NCBI RefSeq assembly: GCF_050003625.1
Contig: NC_134399.1
Coordinates: 34,240,671 to 34,304,670, forward strand
Length of the DNA: 64,000 bases
Direction: 5' to 3'
DNA from: Haematobia irritans
Taxonomy: Eukaryota > Arthropoda > Insecta > Diptera > Muscidae
Part shown: piece by piece, positions 11,715 through 23,090 of the stretch
How positions within the stretch are numbered: position 1 is the stretch's first letter
How the letters are laid out: the number at the start of each line of letters is the position of its first letter
The notes under the pieces: generated by a model
Databases searched by the model: none
The model's input: the letters and a program-made list of their open reading frames with translations, nothing else
Told to the model about the DNA's origin: nothing
Translations under genes and position numbers: made by a program

Positions 11715-12996
11715 TATACCCTCCACCATAGGATGGGGGGTATATTAACTTTGTCATTCCGTTTGTAACACATCGAAATATTGCTCTAAGACCCCATAAA
11801 GTATATATATTCTGGGTCGTGGTGAAATTCTGAGTCGATCTGAGCATGTCCGTCCGTCCGTCCGTCCGTCCGTCCGTCCGTCTGTTAAAATCACGCTAAC
11901 TTCCGAACGAAACAAGCTATCGACTTGAAACTTGGCACAAGTAGTTGTTATTGATGTAGGTCGGATGGTATTGCAAATGGGCCAAATCGGTTCACTTTTA
12001 CGTATAGCACCCATATAAACGGACACCCAAATTTGGCTTGCGAGGCCTCTAAGAGAGGCAAATTTCATCCGATCCGGCTGAAATTTGGTACATGGTGTTA
12101 GTATATGGTCTCTAACAACCATGCAAAAATTGGTCCACATCGGTTCATATTTATATATAGCCCCCATATAAACCGATCCCCCGATTTGGCTTACAGAGCC
12201 TCTAAGAGAAACAATTTTTATCCGATCCGGCTGAAATTTGGTACATGGTGTTAGTATATGGTCTCTAACAACCATGCAAAAATTGGTCCACATCGGTCCA
12301 TAATTATATATAGCCCCCATATAAACCGATCCCCCGATTTGGCTTGCAGAGCCTCTAAGAGAAACAATTTTCATCCGATCCGGCTGAAATTTGGTACATG
12401 GTGTTAGTATATGGTCTCTAACAACTATGCAAAAATTGGTCAATATAGGTCCATAATTATATACAGCCCCCATATAAACCGATCACCAGATTTGACCTTT
12501 AGAGCCTGTTGGAAGACCAAAATTTATCTGATGCAGTTGAAATTTGGTACGTGATGTTAATATATGGCCTCAAACACCTATGCAAAAATTGGTCGATATC
12601 GGTCCATAATTATATATAGGCCCCATATAAACCGATCCCCAGATTTGACCCCCGGAGCACCTTGGAAGAGCAAAATTCTTCCCATTCGGTTGAAATTTGG
12701 TACGTGATGTTAGTATAGGGTATCCAACAACCATGCAGGAATTGCTTCCTATCAGTCCATAATAATATATAGCTCCCATATAAACCGATCCCCAGATTTG
12801 ACCTCCGGTGCCTTTTGGAGAAGCAAAATTCATCCGATCTGGTTGAAATTTGGTACGTGGTGGTAGTATATGATATCTAACAACCATGTGAGTTGACATT
12901 TGTGGATGACAGTCTTTCGTAGAAGTTTCTATGCAATCCATGGTGGAGGGTACATAAGATTCGGCCTGGCCGAACTTACGGCCGTATATACTTGTT
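11715..12996 (+). mobile_element. DINE-1/INE-1-like element, copy B (both ends present)
   Basis: Left end TATACCCTCCACCATAGGAT with its GGGGGGTATA partner, a (GTCC)n run at 11849-11880, then 153-bp tandem units phased at 12046, 12199 and 12352 (CCTCTAAGAG starts), then more diverged units. The right end has TTCGGCCTGGCCGAA, a 7-bp stem with a single-base loop, followed by CTTACGGCCGTATATACTTG. Because 153 is a multiple of three, the minus strand stays open for 239 codons (11754-12473); this is probably repeat-driven rather than a gene. The family name rests on remembered architecture. Confidence 0.65.
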
Positions 12997-14165
12997 TTTT
13001 TTTTGTTATAAGGACAATTTTATTAAATTTTGGAAAATAATTGGATTAAATTAAGAAACATTTAAGATCATCTTTTGATTTAATTTATACCTGGCTGTCC
13101 GTCCGTCTGTTTATTTATATTCCATTAAAATTTTTATATAGCAAAAATTTTATTATTAGAGAAATAATGAGACCAAATTTAGACATGCCTCCCATATATA
13201 ACGAAAGATCTCAAGTTTACACAATGCGAAAAACGGACAATTTTCATGAGAGATTTATTATATTACCAAACTATAATCAACTTCTTAGAAGTGGACATCT
13301 CTCAAATGAGAACAATAATGAGATGACCTTGGCTAGACATTTCTGAGAGGTTTCTTTATGAATCGCCCAATTTTTTAATTTTCTCCCTTTTGTAACTTGC
13401 ATACACCACCAACCTTTACCAAATAGAACATAAATTTTCGTATTACAATTTAAAACGTCTGATTTTATAAAAGCAAATTTATAAAAATAAATTATTCAAT
13501 TTTTTTTATTTTTTTAACCCATATGAGTGTTGATACTCTTTAAATGCCCTATAAGGGTTCCCTATTGGGAACAAATAACTTTTCATAATAATTTTATTGC
13601 ACAATATTTTACTTATTTTCGAATTAAATGTAATGGAACCATTGAGTACCGTGGAGCCCTTACTGACTCAACGGTGTTCCTACTGACCCATCTCGAATAG
13701 CTAGCTTGAGGGTCCCTTATGACTCGCTGTGGTCCTTACTGACCTATAGGGTCCCTTCTGGCCCACTTGGAAAATAGAATTATTTTTAATTGAATTGAAA
13801 AGTTATATTTTGTAATTTCCCGGCTGCTATTAGCCGTGTAAATAAATAAGATTTGAATGTAACCATTAATTTTATTGTACAATATTTTACTAATTTTCGA
13901 ATATCATAATAAAATTTAACCATTATAAATGCCAAATATTGTATAAACTAAAGCAACATTTAAATTTTGTTATAACAATAGTAATTATTAACTATAAATT
14001 TGGCTATAATTTTCCTGAAAAATTTTTATTTAATTGATTTTGAAATATTTTATATCATTATTTCCTGTTAACCTTTGATTGTACCATTTACGTAAAAAAA
14101 GACTCAATAAATAAACAAAAATAAATAAATTTCTCTATTCTACTGCAGAGTCTATGAACTAAAAC
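12997..14165. other. intronic DNA with repeat remnant and a GC-richer minisatellite island
   Basis: 12997-13160 continues the degenerate ~200-bp repeat. 13640-13775 holds a run of imperfect ~22-bp units of the type GTCCCTTACTGACCCA. It is bracketed by near-identical ~35-bp direct repeats around ATTTTATTGCACAATATTTTA (about 13594 and 13870). The rest is AT-rich with no gene seen. Confidence 0.45.
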
Positions 14166-14243
14166 ACTTTTAGGCGCTATAAGTAAATATATTTTATTTA
14201 TAAATAAATAAATAAAATATATTTACTTATAGCTCCTAAAAGT
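14166..14243. repeat. 35-bp-arm hairpin
   Basis: ACTTTTAGGCGCTATAAGTA and its downstream stretch (14166-14200) pair with the reverse complement at 14209-14243 with about one mismatch. A short A/T centre separates the arms. Foldback or miniature element. Confidence 0.7.
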
Positions 14244-14775
14244 ATGCAAATGTGTATGTGTTATATAGTGCCATGATTTCTATATAAAGAATAAATTATC
14301 ATCTAAATATTTTTGCAATTAACGCCCTGATTGAGTTTGAAAAATAAATAATATTTTAATTTTTTAATTAAATATTAATATAAATGAAAATTTGATTCGA
14401 AAATAATTAGTTTAAATAAAAATTTTTAAAAATTTCATTAAATTTGACTCAAATCCAAAGACTAACCCAATTATAGTTACAGTCAACTGATTAAATCAGT
14501 GATTAATACTATCATTTTAGTGACTGATTGGATCACTTAATTTCGTGATTGAATAAAAAACCAATTTTTTTTTGTGTATGTAGTTAACTCTTAAACGAAT
14601 GCAAGACTTTTTTTTATTTAATAATAACAAATTTATATCATTGGTCTAGTGGTATTTTTATTTAATGATCTAATCTTAAAATTAATTTTTAATATGCACA
14701 GATAAAATATGTTTTTTTTTATATTCAATGATGAAAATAATTGATCCAATTTTTAATTGAAAGTACATCAATAGG
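14244..14775. other. AT-rich unique intronic DNA
   Basis: No gene or element ends seen. Several short direct repeats of the AATTTTTAA type. Confidence 0.35.
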
Positions 14776-15490
14776 ACCGTTTTCTTTTAGCACTGGATGC
14801 AGCATTTGTATGGGCTATCCAAAACATCGTTGCATCGTTGCAGAACAACTCATCAGTGCAAGTTGCGCCGATGTTAGGCTAGGTTAGGTTAGGTGACAGC
14901 CCGATATTTCAGGCTCACTTAGACTATTCAGTCCATTGTGATACCACATTGGTGAACTTCTCTCTTATCACTGAGTGCTGCCCGATTCCATGTTAAGCTC
15001 AATGACAAGGGACCTCCTTTTTATAGCCGAGTCCGAACGGCGTTCCACATTGCAGTGAAACCACTTAGAGAAGCTTTGAAACCCTCAGAAATGTCACCAG
15101 CATTACTGAGGTGGGATAATCAACCGCTGAAAAACTTTTTGGTGTTCGGTCGAAGCAGGAATCGAACCCACGACCTTGCGCCGATGTCGCCAGATTGTAT
15201 TTTGATAAAGTGACGCTTCTTTGATTCACAATAGCAATTTATTGTGACTAATTTATCGATTTGAATTTCATGCAAAGTGGTACAGTGTCGTAAATAATCG
15301 CAGCAGTAAATATTTATTACTATTTGGGATTGTCATACATTAAAAATGCAAGATTTCACTTCTTTTCTGTGATTGTTTTAAACAGATGATGAGAGTGTTG
15401 CACATTTTTGGAGATGTCCTGGATAAACGAGTACTTTGTTTTCTTTTAGTCCTTCACGGTTTAGGGTATCCAGTGCTAAAAGAAAACAGC
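14776..15490. mobile_element. MITE with 23-bp inverted termini, split by a SINE
   Basis: The left terminus 14776-14798 (GTTTTCTTTTAGCACTGGAT) and right terminus 15468-15490 are reverse complements at 21 of 23 positions. A subterminal TTTTCTTTTAGTCCTT at about 15440 echoes the terminus. Without the SINE at 14875-15175 and its duplicated 12 bp, the element would be about 400 bp. No transposase coding seen. Confidence 0.65.
14875..15175 (-). mobile_element. 5'-truncated tRNA-derived SINE
   Basis: Reverse-strand copy of the SINE at 23091-23494. It starts with the TTAGG-like tail and ends in the B-box region (minus strand GGTCGTGGGTTCGATTCC), with the A-box part missing. It is flanked by a perfect 12-bp duplication TTGCGCCGATGT at 14863-14874 and 15176-15187; three bases may be shared with the SINE end. 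Confidence 0.8.
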
Positions 15491-17490
15491 CCTAATGATA
15501 ACCCTTGGAATTGATCAAGAGCCCATTTATTTATTTATGTTGTCTACAAAGCCTTTAAAGCTCTATAAAATATAATTTTCTTATATATTTTTTCCCTTCA
15601 CATTTCTTTGTCATTTTCCCATTTTTTTTTCTTCTTGAAAACGGACTTAAATTCTTGCTTGGCCCCTCTAAAATTATTAGCCCTTTGTAAAGCAACAAAA
15701 ACAAAAAGATCTCAAGCTAATTAGTGCATTTCACACGATGTTCTTGCTGTTCTTGCTGAAGATGTTGCAGTTGCCTCTTTTGTTGTTGTCGTGGGATATT
15801 GTAGCTCTTAGACATTTTTTAACCCATCCATTGGGTGTACTTGAACCAAGCACAAAAGGAAATGCAACATAGAGACTAAGAAACTTATACCACCATACAA
15901 TGATAATGTAAGGCAATGACAGCAAAAAAAAAACAAGAGGTAACTTTGGATAAGAAGAGAGGCGCCAGTTACTCTACAATTGTCAATGTCAGGAGAAAAA
16001 AAGCAGAAGAAGAAAAATATATAACTAAATATATGTAATGTATAAACATATATCGGAGGAAAGTATTTAAACAATATATACATACATACATATACATACT
16101 TAGGTATATCTATTAGAACAGGTCGATGAATTTGGGATGTTTTAGGTTTCACCTTTAAACTCTTCTCCGTAAGAGATTCCACTAGAAATGCCTGCTGCCT
16201 TACAGAGAGGAGAGAAACCACCACTAAAAAAACTTTCGTGTAGAATCAAAACTGGGAGAAGATCTTGAAGTTTTTGCATGAGAGGAAATAACAAAGGCTT
16301 TCCCCTAAATAAAGGATTCTTATTATCCCTCTAATGCCCAATCCTGCCTTTAGGAGGGCTTCATTAAATCAGCAAGATTTTAGTAAGACAACAAAAATGA
16401 ATAACATAAAAAGAAAACTTAGTTAAAACTATTCAAGAGGCATATACTGAATTTTACCTTATATTTTTTCTTGTTTAGTTTTCTTCTTTTTGTGTCGTTA
16501 ACATTGAATATTTAATCCGCTGGCAAAAAAATTCGGGCATTAGACGGTTTTATATAATGTGCGCTCTAGAATAAATATTTTTCTTAGGATAATGGCAACG
16601 GAATTACTAGACTTTGACGCTTCAAATGTTTCAAAATCCCTATTTGCAAAATGGTTTTTCGTCTTTTTCCATACAGCTTAAGTTTCTTACCAAGACAACC
16701 CCCATCTAATATACTTATATGTAAATTTATGTAACTCTTACAAGTGGGCTAACTTAGCTATCTAAGATGCAACACTTCATATGCAACATTTCAAAAGATT
16801 AGGGGGATGGGGGGGGAGACCACACACATGGACTGTTATAGCCCAAGAAAGGTCCATAAGAGTCTTAGAGAAAAAATGCCATAGTACTCTAAGAATGCTG
16901 GGTCTATTGGACGGGCTCCCTTATATCTACATATGGTCCGTCTGTCCTTTAAGTTGCCCTTCTTCTCATGTTCCGTATTTCCAAATGAAAAATGTTTTGC
17001 CTCATATAAGCTTGAGAAAGACACTGTTGCCTTTTCTTTTTCTTTTATTTTGCCTTTCAGTATTGTTGTCTAGAAACAATGAGGGTCTGGTTGGGCTGCT
17101 GTTGCTGCTAAAGAAAATAAGCTTATAAAGCTTATGAATACATAATATTGTCTTATATGAATGACTGACTTACCTTTTGGAGAGGGCGATTGAGCGCAAA
17201 TATAAGTCATTTTGTAGGTGTGTGTGTGTGTGTGTGAATGTTTTTGTTATATGAATAGGAATTTCTTATTTTATGAATAAGAGCCAACCAAGTGGCAACT
17301 CTAATAAGCCTTATGCATAGAAAATCATGTAACACCGTTATACAAAAGGTGGTGATGGTGAGCTACCGAGAAGTAGGAAAGGGAGAGAGAGCAAATAGCA
17401 TAGCTATTATGGTAAGCATTTTATGGCAAATAGACCTTTTTCCAGAAGCGATCACAATGATCGGTTATTAAATATTTCTTACTAGGAGCC
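15491..17490. other. intronic DNA, mostly unique
   Basis: Contains a CATACATACATA run near 16080, a GGGGATGGGGGGGGAG patch near 16802 and a (GT)n microsatellite at 17217-17237. Open frames at 15808-16224 (minus) and 16781-17128 (plus) have no recognisable domain and no splice logic. No gene seen. Confidence 0.4.
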
Positions 17491-17553
17491 AATCACAATG
17501 GACTGAATAGTCTAAGTGAGCCTGAAAATAAATCGGGCTGCCATTTTAACCTA
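17491..17553 (+). repeat. tRNA-SINE tail fragment
   Basis: CACAATGGACTGAATAGTCT, GTGAGCCTG and ATCGGGCTGCC match the 3' end of the SINE at 23091-23494. The copy is 5'-truncated. Confidence 0.7.
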
Positions 17554-18285
17554 CTAGGAGACAAATCAACGTCTACACATGTGTATTGGATGTATTGAAG
17601 AATACGACATTAGTGCTGTTAGTTAGTTTACAATAAGTTTTATTCATTCACAATAAGTTACTCCTGTGGTTATTGTGAACAGTGTTGCTAACTATTGAGA
17701 AGCAAATGTAGCTAAACCAAACAAAATTAATAGTAGAACATAGACAAAATTTTTAAAAAATAGCCAGAAAAAATAACTAAATTAAGTTTAATTTTTTACT
17801 TGAAATATAGCAAAAGTTAAAAATTGGTAAATCTCACAATACAGTTCATATGGTCCTAACGCCATTTGTCCAATTCAGAACTTCTATTGTTTCCTTTAAA
17901 CTTGGAAATTTTCTATAATGAAATGATTTATCAGACCTCGAGTTTGATAAATCTTTTACGGCCATTTTCATGTAGCTCCGTTAGGCTTTAACTGCCAGTT
18001 AACAGAAAGTAAATTGCAAATATCTTCTCTCCGGTTAACTTTAACTGAATTTTTTTCGTCAGTTAAGTTCCTAACTGGCCTATGGAATATAAAGGCAGGA
18101 TGACAGCTTCGTGTATAATACGGTTTAAAAGTTGGTTAGTTAACGGAACACTAACGGATCTTTATGAAAATGGGGGTTAATTATATATTGAAATTGGAAA
18201 TTTTCATTAAAAAATTAAAAATCAAAGTAATTACGTTTAATAATTTTTTGGAGTTTGTCGAAATATATTTAATTATTTTTGTGAA
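17554..18285. other. intronic DNA, no feature seen
   Basis: AT-rich; GTTAACTT/CAGTTAA-type words recur around 17980-18170. No gene or element ends identified. Confidence 0.35.
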
Positions 18286-19632
18286 ACCGTCGTGACACTA
18301 GCCAACAACAATCAAAATTCGAATGGAAATTTTTACCAAAAATCTTCTAACCAAAATTTTATTTCTAAAAAAAAAATTTCTAAAATTTCATTTCTAAGAA
18401 ATTTTGTCTAAATTTTATTTCCATAGAAAATATTGTCATAATTTTATCTACAGAAAATTTTGTCAACTTCTTTTTCTATAATTTTTTCAAAATTTTTATT
18501 TATACAAAAAATTTTCCCAAATATTTATTTCTATAGAAAATTTTGTCAAAGTTTTATTTCTATAGAAAATATTGTCAAAATTTTGTTTCTACAGAAAATT
18601 TTGTCAAAATTTTTTTTCTGTAGAGAATTATCTCAAAATTTTATTTCTACAGAAAATATTGTCAAAGTTTTGCTTCCATAGAACATTTTCTCAAAATGTT
18701 ATTTCTATAGGAAAATTTCTCAAAATTTTATTTCTAGCGAAAATTTTGTCAGTATTTTGTTTCGATAGAAAATTTTGTCAAAATTTTATTTCCATACAAA
18801 ATGTTGTCAAAATTGTATTTCCATGGAAAATTTTGTCAAAATTTTATTTGTACAGAAAATTTTGTCAATTTTTTTTTCTACAGAGAATTTTCTCAAATTT
18901 TTATTACTATAGAAATTTTTTTCAAAATTTTATTTCTATCAAAATTTTCTCAAATTTTTATTTATATAGAAAATTTTCTCAAATATTTATTTCTATAGAA
19001 GATTTGCTCGAAATTTTATTTATATAGAAAATGTTCTCAAAATGTTCTTTCTAGAGAACATTTTGTCAGTATTTTGTTTCAGTAGAAAAATTTGTCCAAA
19101 TTTTATTTCTATAGAAAATTTTCTCAAAATTTTATTTCTATGGAAAATTTTATCAAAGTTTTATTTCTACAGAAAATTTTCTCAAAATTTTATTTCTATG
19201 GAAAATTTTCTCAAAATTTTATTTCTATATAAAATTTTACTAAATATTTATTTCTATAGAAAATTTTCTCAAAATTTTATTTTTATAGAAAATTTTCTCA
19301 AATTTTTTTCTATAGAAATTTTTGTCAAAAATTTTATTTCGTTAGAAAATTTGGTCAAAATTTTATTTATACAGAAATTTTGGCATAGAAAAATAAAAAA
19401 TTTTTCAAAATTTTATTTCTATAGAAAATTTTGTCAATATTTTATTTTTTTTTAATTGTTATTTCTGTAGAAATTTTTCTCAAAATATAATCTATATAGA
19501 ACATTTGTGGTACCTCTTAGTTGGAAAGGAATATTTGGAAAAATCTTCCATAACATAAATAATTCTAACAATCTAGCAAACAGTAAAAAATCTACCATTT
19601 TTGGTAGAATTCTACCAACTGTGGCAACCGTG
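18286..19632 (+). mobile_element. 29-bp minisatellite element, copy 2
   Basis: About 38 degenerate 29-bp units run from 18350 to 19495. The conserved subterminal block (CTAGCAAACAGTAAAAAATC, GGTAGAATTCTACCAA) and the right terminus GTGGCAACCGTG at 19621-19632 follow. The left end at 18286 (ACCGTCGTGACACTAGCC) is a decayed version of CACGGTTGCCACTCGAGCC. The flanks TTTGTGAA and TTTGTAAT agree at six of eight positions. Forward orientation. Long frames rich in F/K/Y/N are artefacts of the repeat. Confidence 0.7.
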
Positions 19633-19767
19633 TTTGTAATACAGTTAAGTTCAAAAGTTAACCAAAAATTTCCAAAAATAACCTAGATTTTCCTTTCTGA
19701 TGGGTTTACTGTTTGTTTATGGTGTCGTCCATGTTACCACACATAAGTTTAATCAGATCGTATAAAA

Positions 19768-19905
19768 CAGAGCTTCCCAACCCAAACCAGAGCTTCGCGC
19801 CCCCCAAAAAATGTAACAATTTCGTTGCCAACCAACCCCCCCCCCCCCCACGGAACCTCATGGTGCCCTCCTAGAGGGGCGCGTTCCCCCATTTGGGAAG
19901 CTCTG
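19768..19905. mobile_element. 138-bp hAT-type MITE with perfect 8-bp TSD
   Basis: Termini CAGAGCTTCCCAA and TTGGGAAGCTCTG are exact inverted repeats. The flanking GTATAAAA occurs at 19760-19767 and again at 19906-19913. Eight-bp duplications and a CAGAG start fit the hAT superfamily. The interior has a C15-type homopolymer near 19836 and no coding. Confidence 0.85.
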
Positions 19906-20169
19906 GTATAAAATATGAGACCCCAGTAGGCCTCAGACTTCAAATTAGGAATCGAAGATAGGTATTCTCATTAGGTATACATTAGGGGTTGATCAATAGA
20001 GAGAGAGAGAGAGGAAGAGTCATGCTAAATATCAACAAGTGGTGTCCTGCTCTAGGTTAACATCTACTTCAGTTCTTAATGTCATATCACATATATTGCC
20101 AGTTTAATATAAAATGGCCCTCATAGGATTCAATTTATTACAAATGGGCATTCTAAAATATATAAAATA

Positions 20170-20540
20170 TACCTTATGTTATCTTTTTGTAAATTCAAGC
20201 TCGAGGTCAAAGTTTTATTTTTATTTTTTTTTTTTTGTTTTTTTTTTGTTTTATTTTTTCATAATTCGATATTTCGATCTCCTTCGGAAATCATCAACGG
20301 GAATAAAATAAATAAATAAAGTTACAAGCTATGTCACTGCTGTTGTGCTACCACAACAACAGACATGGGAGGACAACAGCAGTGACATAGCTTGTAACTT
20401 TATTTATTTATTTTATTCCCGTTGATGATTTCCGAAGGAGATCGAAATATCGAATTATGAAAAAATAAAACAAAAAAAAAAAAAAATAAAAATAAAACTT
20501 TGACCTCGAGCTTGAATTTACAAAAAGATAACATAAGGTA
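20170..20540. repeat. large inverted repeat (arms ~170 bp, 26-nt loop)
   Basis: Arms 20170-20346 and 20373-20540 are almost perfect reverse complements, differing mainly in homopolymer length. Each arm carries GATTTCC-GAA-GGAGATC, a 7-bp stem with a 3-nt loop, followed by GAAATATCGAATTATG and an A/T tract. It lies in an intron, so the pre-mRNA could form a very long hairpin. Probably two head-to-head copies of one small element. Confidence 0.9.
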
Positions 20541-21929
20541 ATAAACAAAAAGGTCGAAAAACAAAAACAACAAACGTAGATATATAAAATATATTTAGTA
20601 AATTTTCTTTTTTAACTTGCATATTATTATTAACTTCGGAATATTATCTTTAAGACTAGGTCAAAAACCTTTGTTGTTAGCACCTAATTTTTTTTTTTAT
20701 ATTTATTTTCATAATTTATTATGATTGTAAATTTTGTAATAAATAAATAAATATCTTTAAGACATTTATTTAATTTTAATAATCAGTCAACCATGATATT
20801 GAATATTTTCCACAATTTCTTTAATTTTCTGTATCTCTCTCTACTTTACATAAATAAATGTATCCTTTTTCAATAAAAATTGATTCGAAAAGCCATAGCG
20901 TAACACGTTCTATTTCAAATTCAATTCACAAAATAACCGTCATCTCTGGACCGCGTCAATATGACACCTCTTAATCATATTTAGGTAGTTTTTCTTAGTT
21001 TCTATATATGTGTATGTGTAGGCATGTGATTTCATGTTTCTACCATATATAAATAAACTACTAATACATACATATTTTCCAATTAACCACAATCAACCCT
21101 TTAGTTTGTATCCTTCCAAAATGGATGGGTAAATATGTTTTTCTGTTTGTTCGTATATAAAATTAGCATTAACGACATATAAATATGGGTTAGACCCCGC
21201 GCTCAAGAGGTGTGAACATTTTGATTGCAAAAGGGGTAAGTTTAACAAAGAAAAGGTGTTGTTGATGTTTTTATTAATATCTACACCAATACACATATGT
21301 CTACGGGACAAAGAATAATAATAAGAATTCGATTTGAGTAGGAGAATACTACACTAAAGGAAATTTTATGGAATTGTTGGAGGCCATTTAAATGCTCTAA
21401 TTAGAGTCATAAAAACCGGTGGACCGGTTTATCTTCTTACACCGATTGTCGGTTTACGTGAAAATCTCATTTTCGGTGCACCGGTAGAACCGATGTTTTC
21501 AAGGCCTCAACCACCGGCTTTCGGTTTTAATAATTTCATGGTAAAATGACCAATTTTATACAAAATTCAGGCAAATACATCTGGGTATTTTAATAAACTG
21601 CAATGAAAATACTTCCAAATAGGTATAACGCACATTAGAATTAAAAAAACATTGTATCCAATTTTTTTCTAAATTACCAAGTTATTTTTTCGTTGATTTT
21701 TTGTGACAATTTTTATGAGTGTTGGGTTTGGAAAATATCCGGTTTCTTAAAACCGACTTTCAAAAACCCCGCCCTATTAGGATTATGAAAGTGATCGGTG
21801 CCTCAACAAATAATTAAGTTTACACTACAAAAATATAACTTTCCCCTTAGCATAGCACAATATTTTCAAGTGGACACATGTACCGCCTAAAACTATGCAA
21901 CGAAATGTTCTGCTGTAGATAAATCGTAT
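20541..21929. other. intronic DNA with a CCGGT-rich repeat
   Basis: 20541-21350 is AT-rich without a visible element. 21400-21780 has many ACCGGT/ACCGGTT words in both orientations (for example ACCGGTGGACCGGTTT), suggesting a degenerate palindromic element whose ends I could not define. No gene seen. Confidence 0.4.
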
Positions 21930-22218
21930 CAGAGAACTGCAACCGGTGGCTTTTTTTTTCGTATTGCAATCTTAACCACAAAATGTCGGTGGCAGTGAGT
22001 AAGACAACAATTACCAAGCGATCTTTTACATTGATGCAAATGTACTACGGTATTTTCGAGAGACCAACCAACACTCATACTAACAAACACCGACAGTCGT
22101 CGGTTGCATTGGATATTGGTGGTTGAATTTTTGTTTTACCAATTGGTGTTTTAAAATTGCAAATATTGGTGTTTACTAAATACACTGGTCGGTTGCGGTA
22201 GATCGCAGCCGTTCTCTG
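21930..22218. mobile_element. 289-bp hAT-type MITE with perfect 8-bp TSD
   Basis: It starts CAGAGAACTGC and ends GCAGCCGTTCTCTG, inverted termini with one mismatch in the first 12. The flanking AATCGTAT is duplicated exactly at 21922-21929 and 22219-22226. The CAGAG start and 8-bp duplication match hAT. Non-coding interior. Confidence 0.85.
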
Positions 22219-22226
22219 AATCGTAT

Positions 22227-22526
22227 TATGCCCCTGAACTGTAAGCTTCAATTGGTCGTTTTCGATGAAATCGAGATAAAATAATTTTTAGGATCATTTT
22301 TAGGATAATTTATAAAATGAATGATCTTAAATTTTTTTAACAAAAAATTATAGAAAAGCAAAAAATTTTTTTGTTTATAAAAAAATGTGCCACCTTTTCA
22401 AAATGCTTGTGACACCTTTTGTGGCATTTTCTTAAAGTCATTACGCCACCTTATATTGCGAGTGAAATTTTTGTGTCATGTTCAATGGTAATGTTTACGA
22501 GTTTACAAAAAAAAAAAAATAAAAAA
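22227..22526. other. GTGCCACCTTTT repeat fragment
   Basis: Contains the words GTGCCACCTTTT, TGTGACACC and TGTGGCATTTT. They recur at 22985-23030, 23900-24000, 44650-45240 and 47950-48320, so this is one dispersed, undefined repeat family. No coding. Confidence 0.4.
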
Positions 22527-22607
22527 CTCCGCTAACGTGACTCGAACCTGAATTGCCTGCATCACACGCGCTAACAGTCACCTTAGCGAATTGCACCACC
22601 GACGGAG
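22527..22607 (-). repeat. tRNA-like SINE head
   Basis: On the minus strand: outer pairing CTCCG with CGGAG, an A-box-like TGGTGCAATTCGCTAAGG, a canonical B box GGTTCGAGTC, and a T-rich run just downstream that could stop Pol III. The anticodon region does not give a confident normal stem, so a tRNA-derived element is likelier than a functional tRNA. Confidence 0.45.
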
Positions 22608-23078
22608 TTGCCATAAGAGCGTCTAACAAATATTTTACGACTTTTCATGGCCAAAGAAAAACGAAAGCCGTTCATGAAATCGTGAACTCCCGTGGATGAA
22701 ACCGTGAACATTCTGTTTTGATTCGAACATATAAGTTGCGGTCACTCTAGTGAACAATTTCCCCTTTTGTATCATCATGTTCTCAGTGGACAAGTCATCC
22801 GCCCAAAATTATGCAATGGAAAAGTTGATAATCCGTGTTAATATTAAAGTTCAAGGAATGGTTTTAAATGAAATGGATATTAGATGATTGTTAGTTAGTG
22901 AGGATCTAATTTAAAAAGAAACTATTTCACAATTCTATATAAAATACTGATATAAATGTGGATAATTGTGACTTTTTCTTTGTGAAAAAGTGTGCCACCT
23001 TTTACAGCGAATGACACTTTTTGTGCCACTTTTCAGAAATTCCCAATGGTAACGCTGGATCCAATTCATTGAACTGTA
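22608..23078. other. intronic DNA with dispersed-repeat fragments
   Basis: ATATAAGTTGCGGTCACTCT at about 22728 recurs near 23765, suggesting ends of a related repeat. No gene seen. Confidence 0.35.
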
Positions 23079-23090
23079 TATACGATTACT

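Noticed and set aside
18460..19455. Long frames encoding FYFYRKFCQNFISIENF-type repeats (also at 4214, 41234, 53494, 56147, 61349)
   Set aside because: They are translations of the 29-bp minisatellite; the same peptide appears in several frames because 29 is not a multiple of three.
22527..22607. Functional tRNA gene on the minus strand
   Set aside because: A and B boxes are present but the anticodon arm is not convincing and it is embedded in dispersed repeats; kept only as a tRNA-like SINE head.
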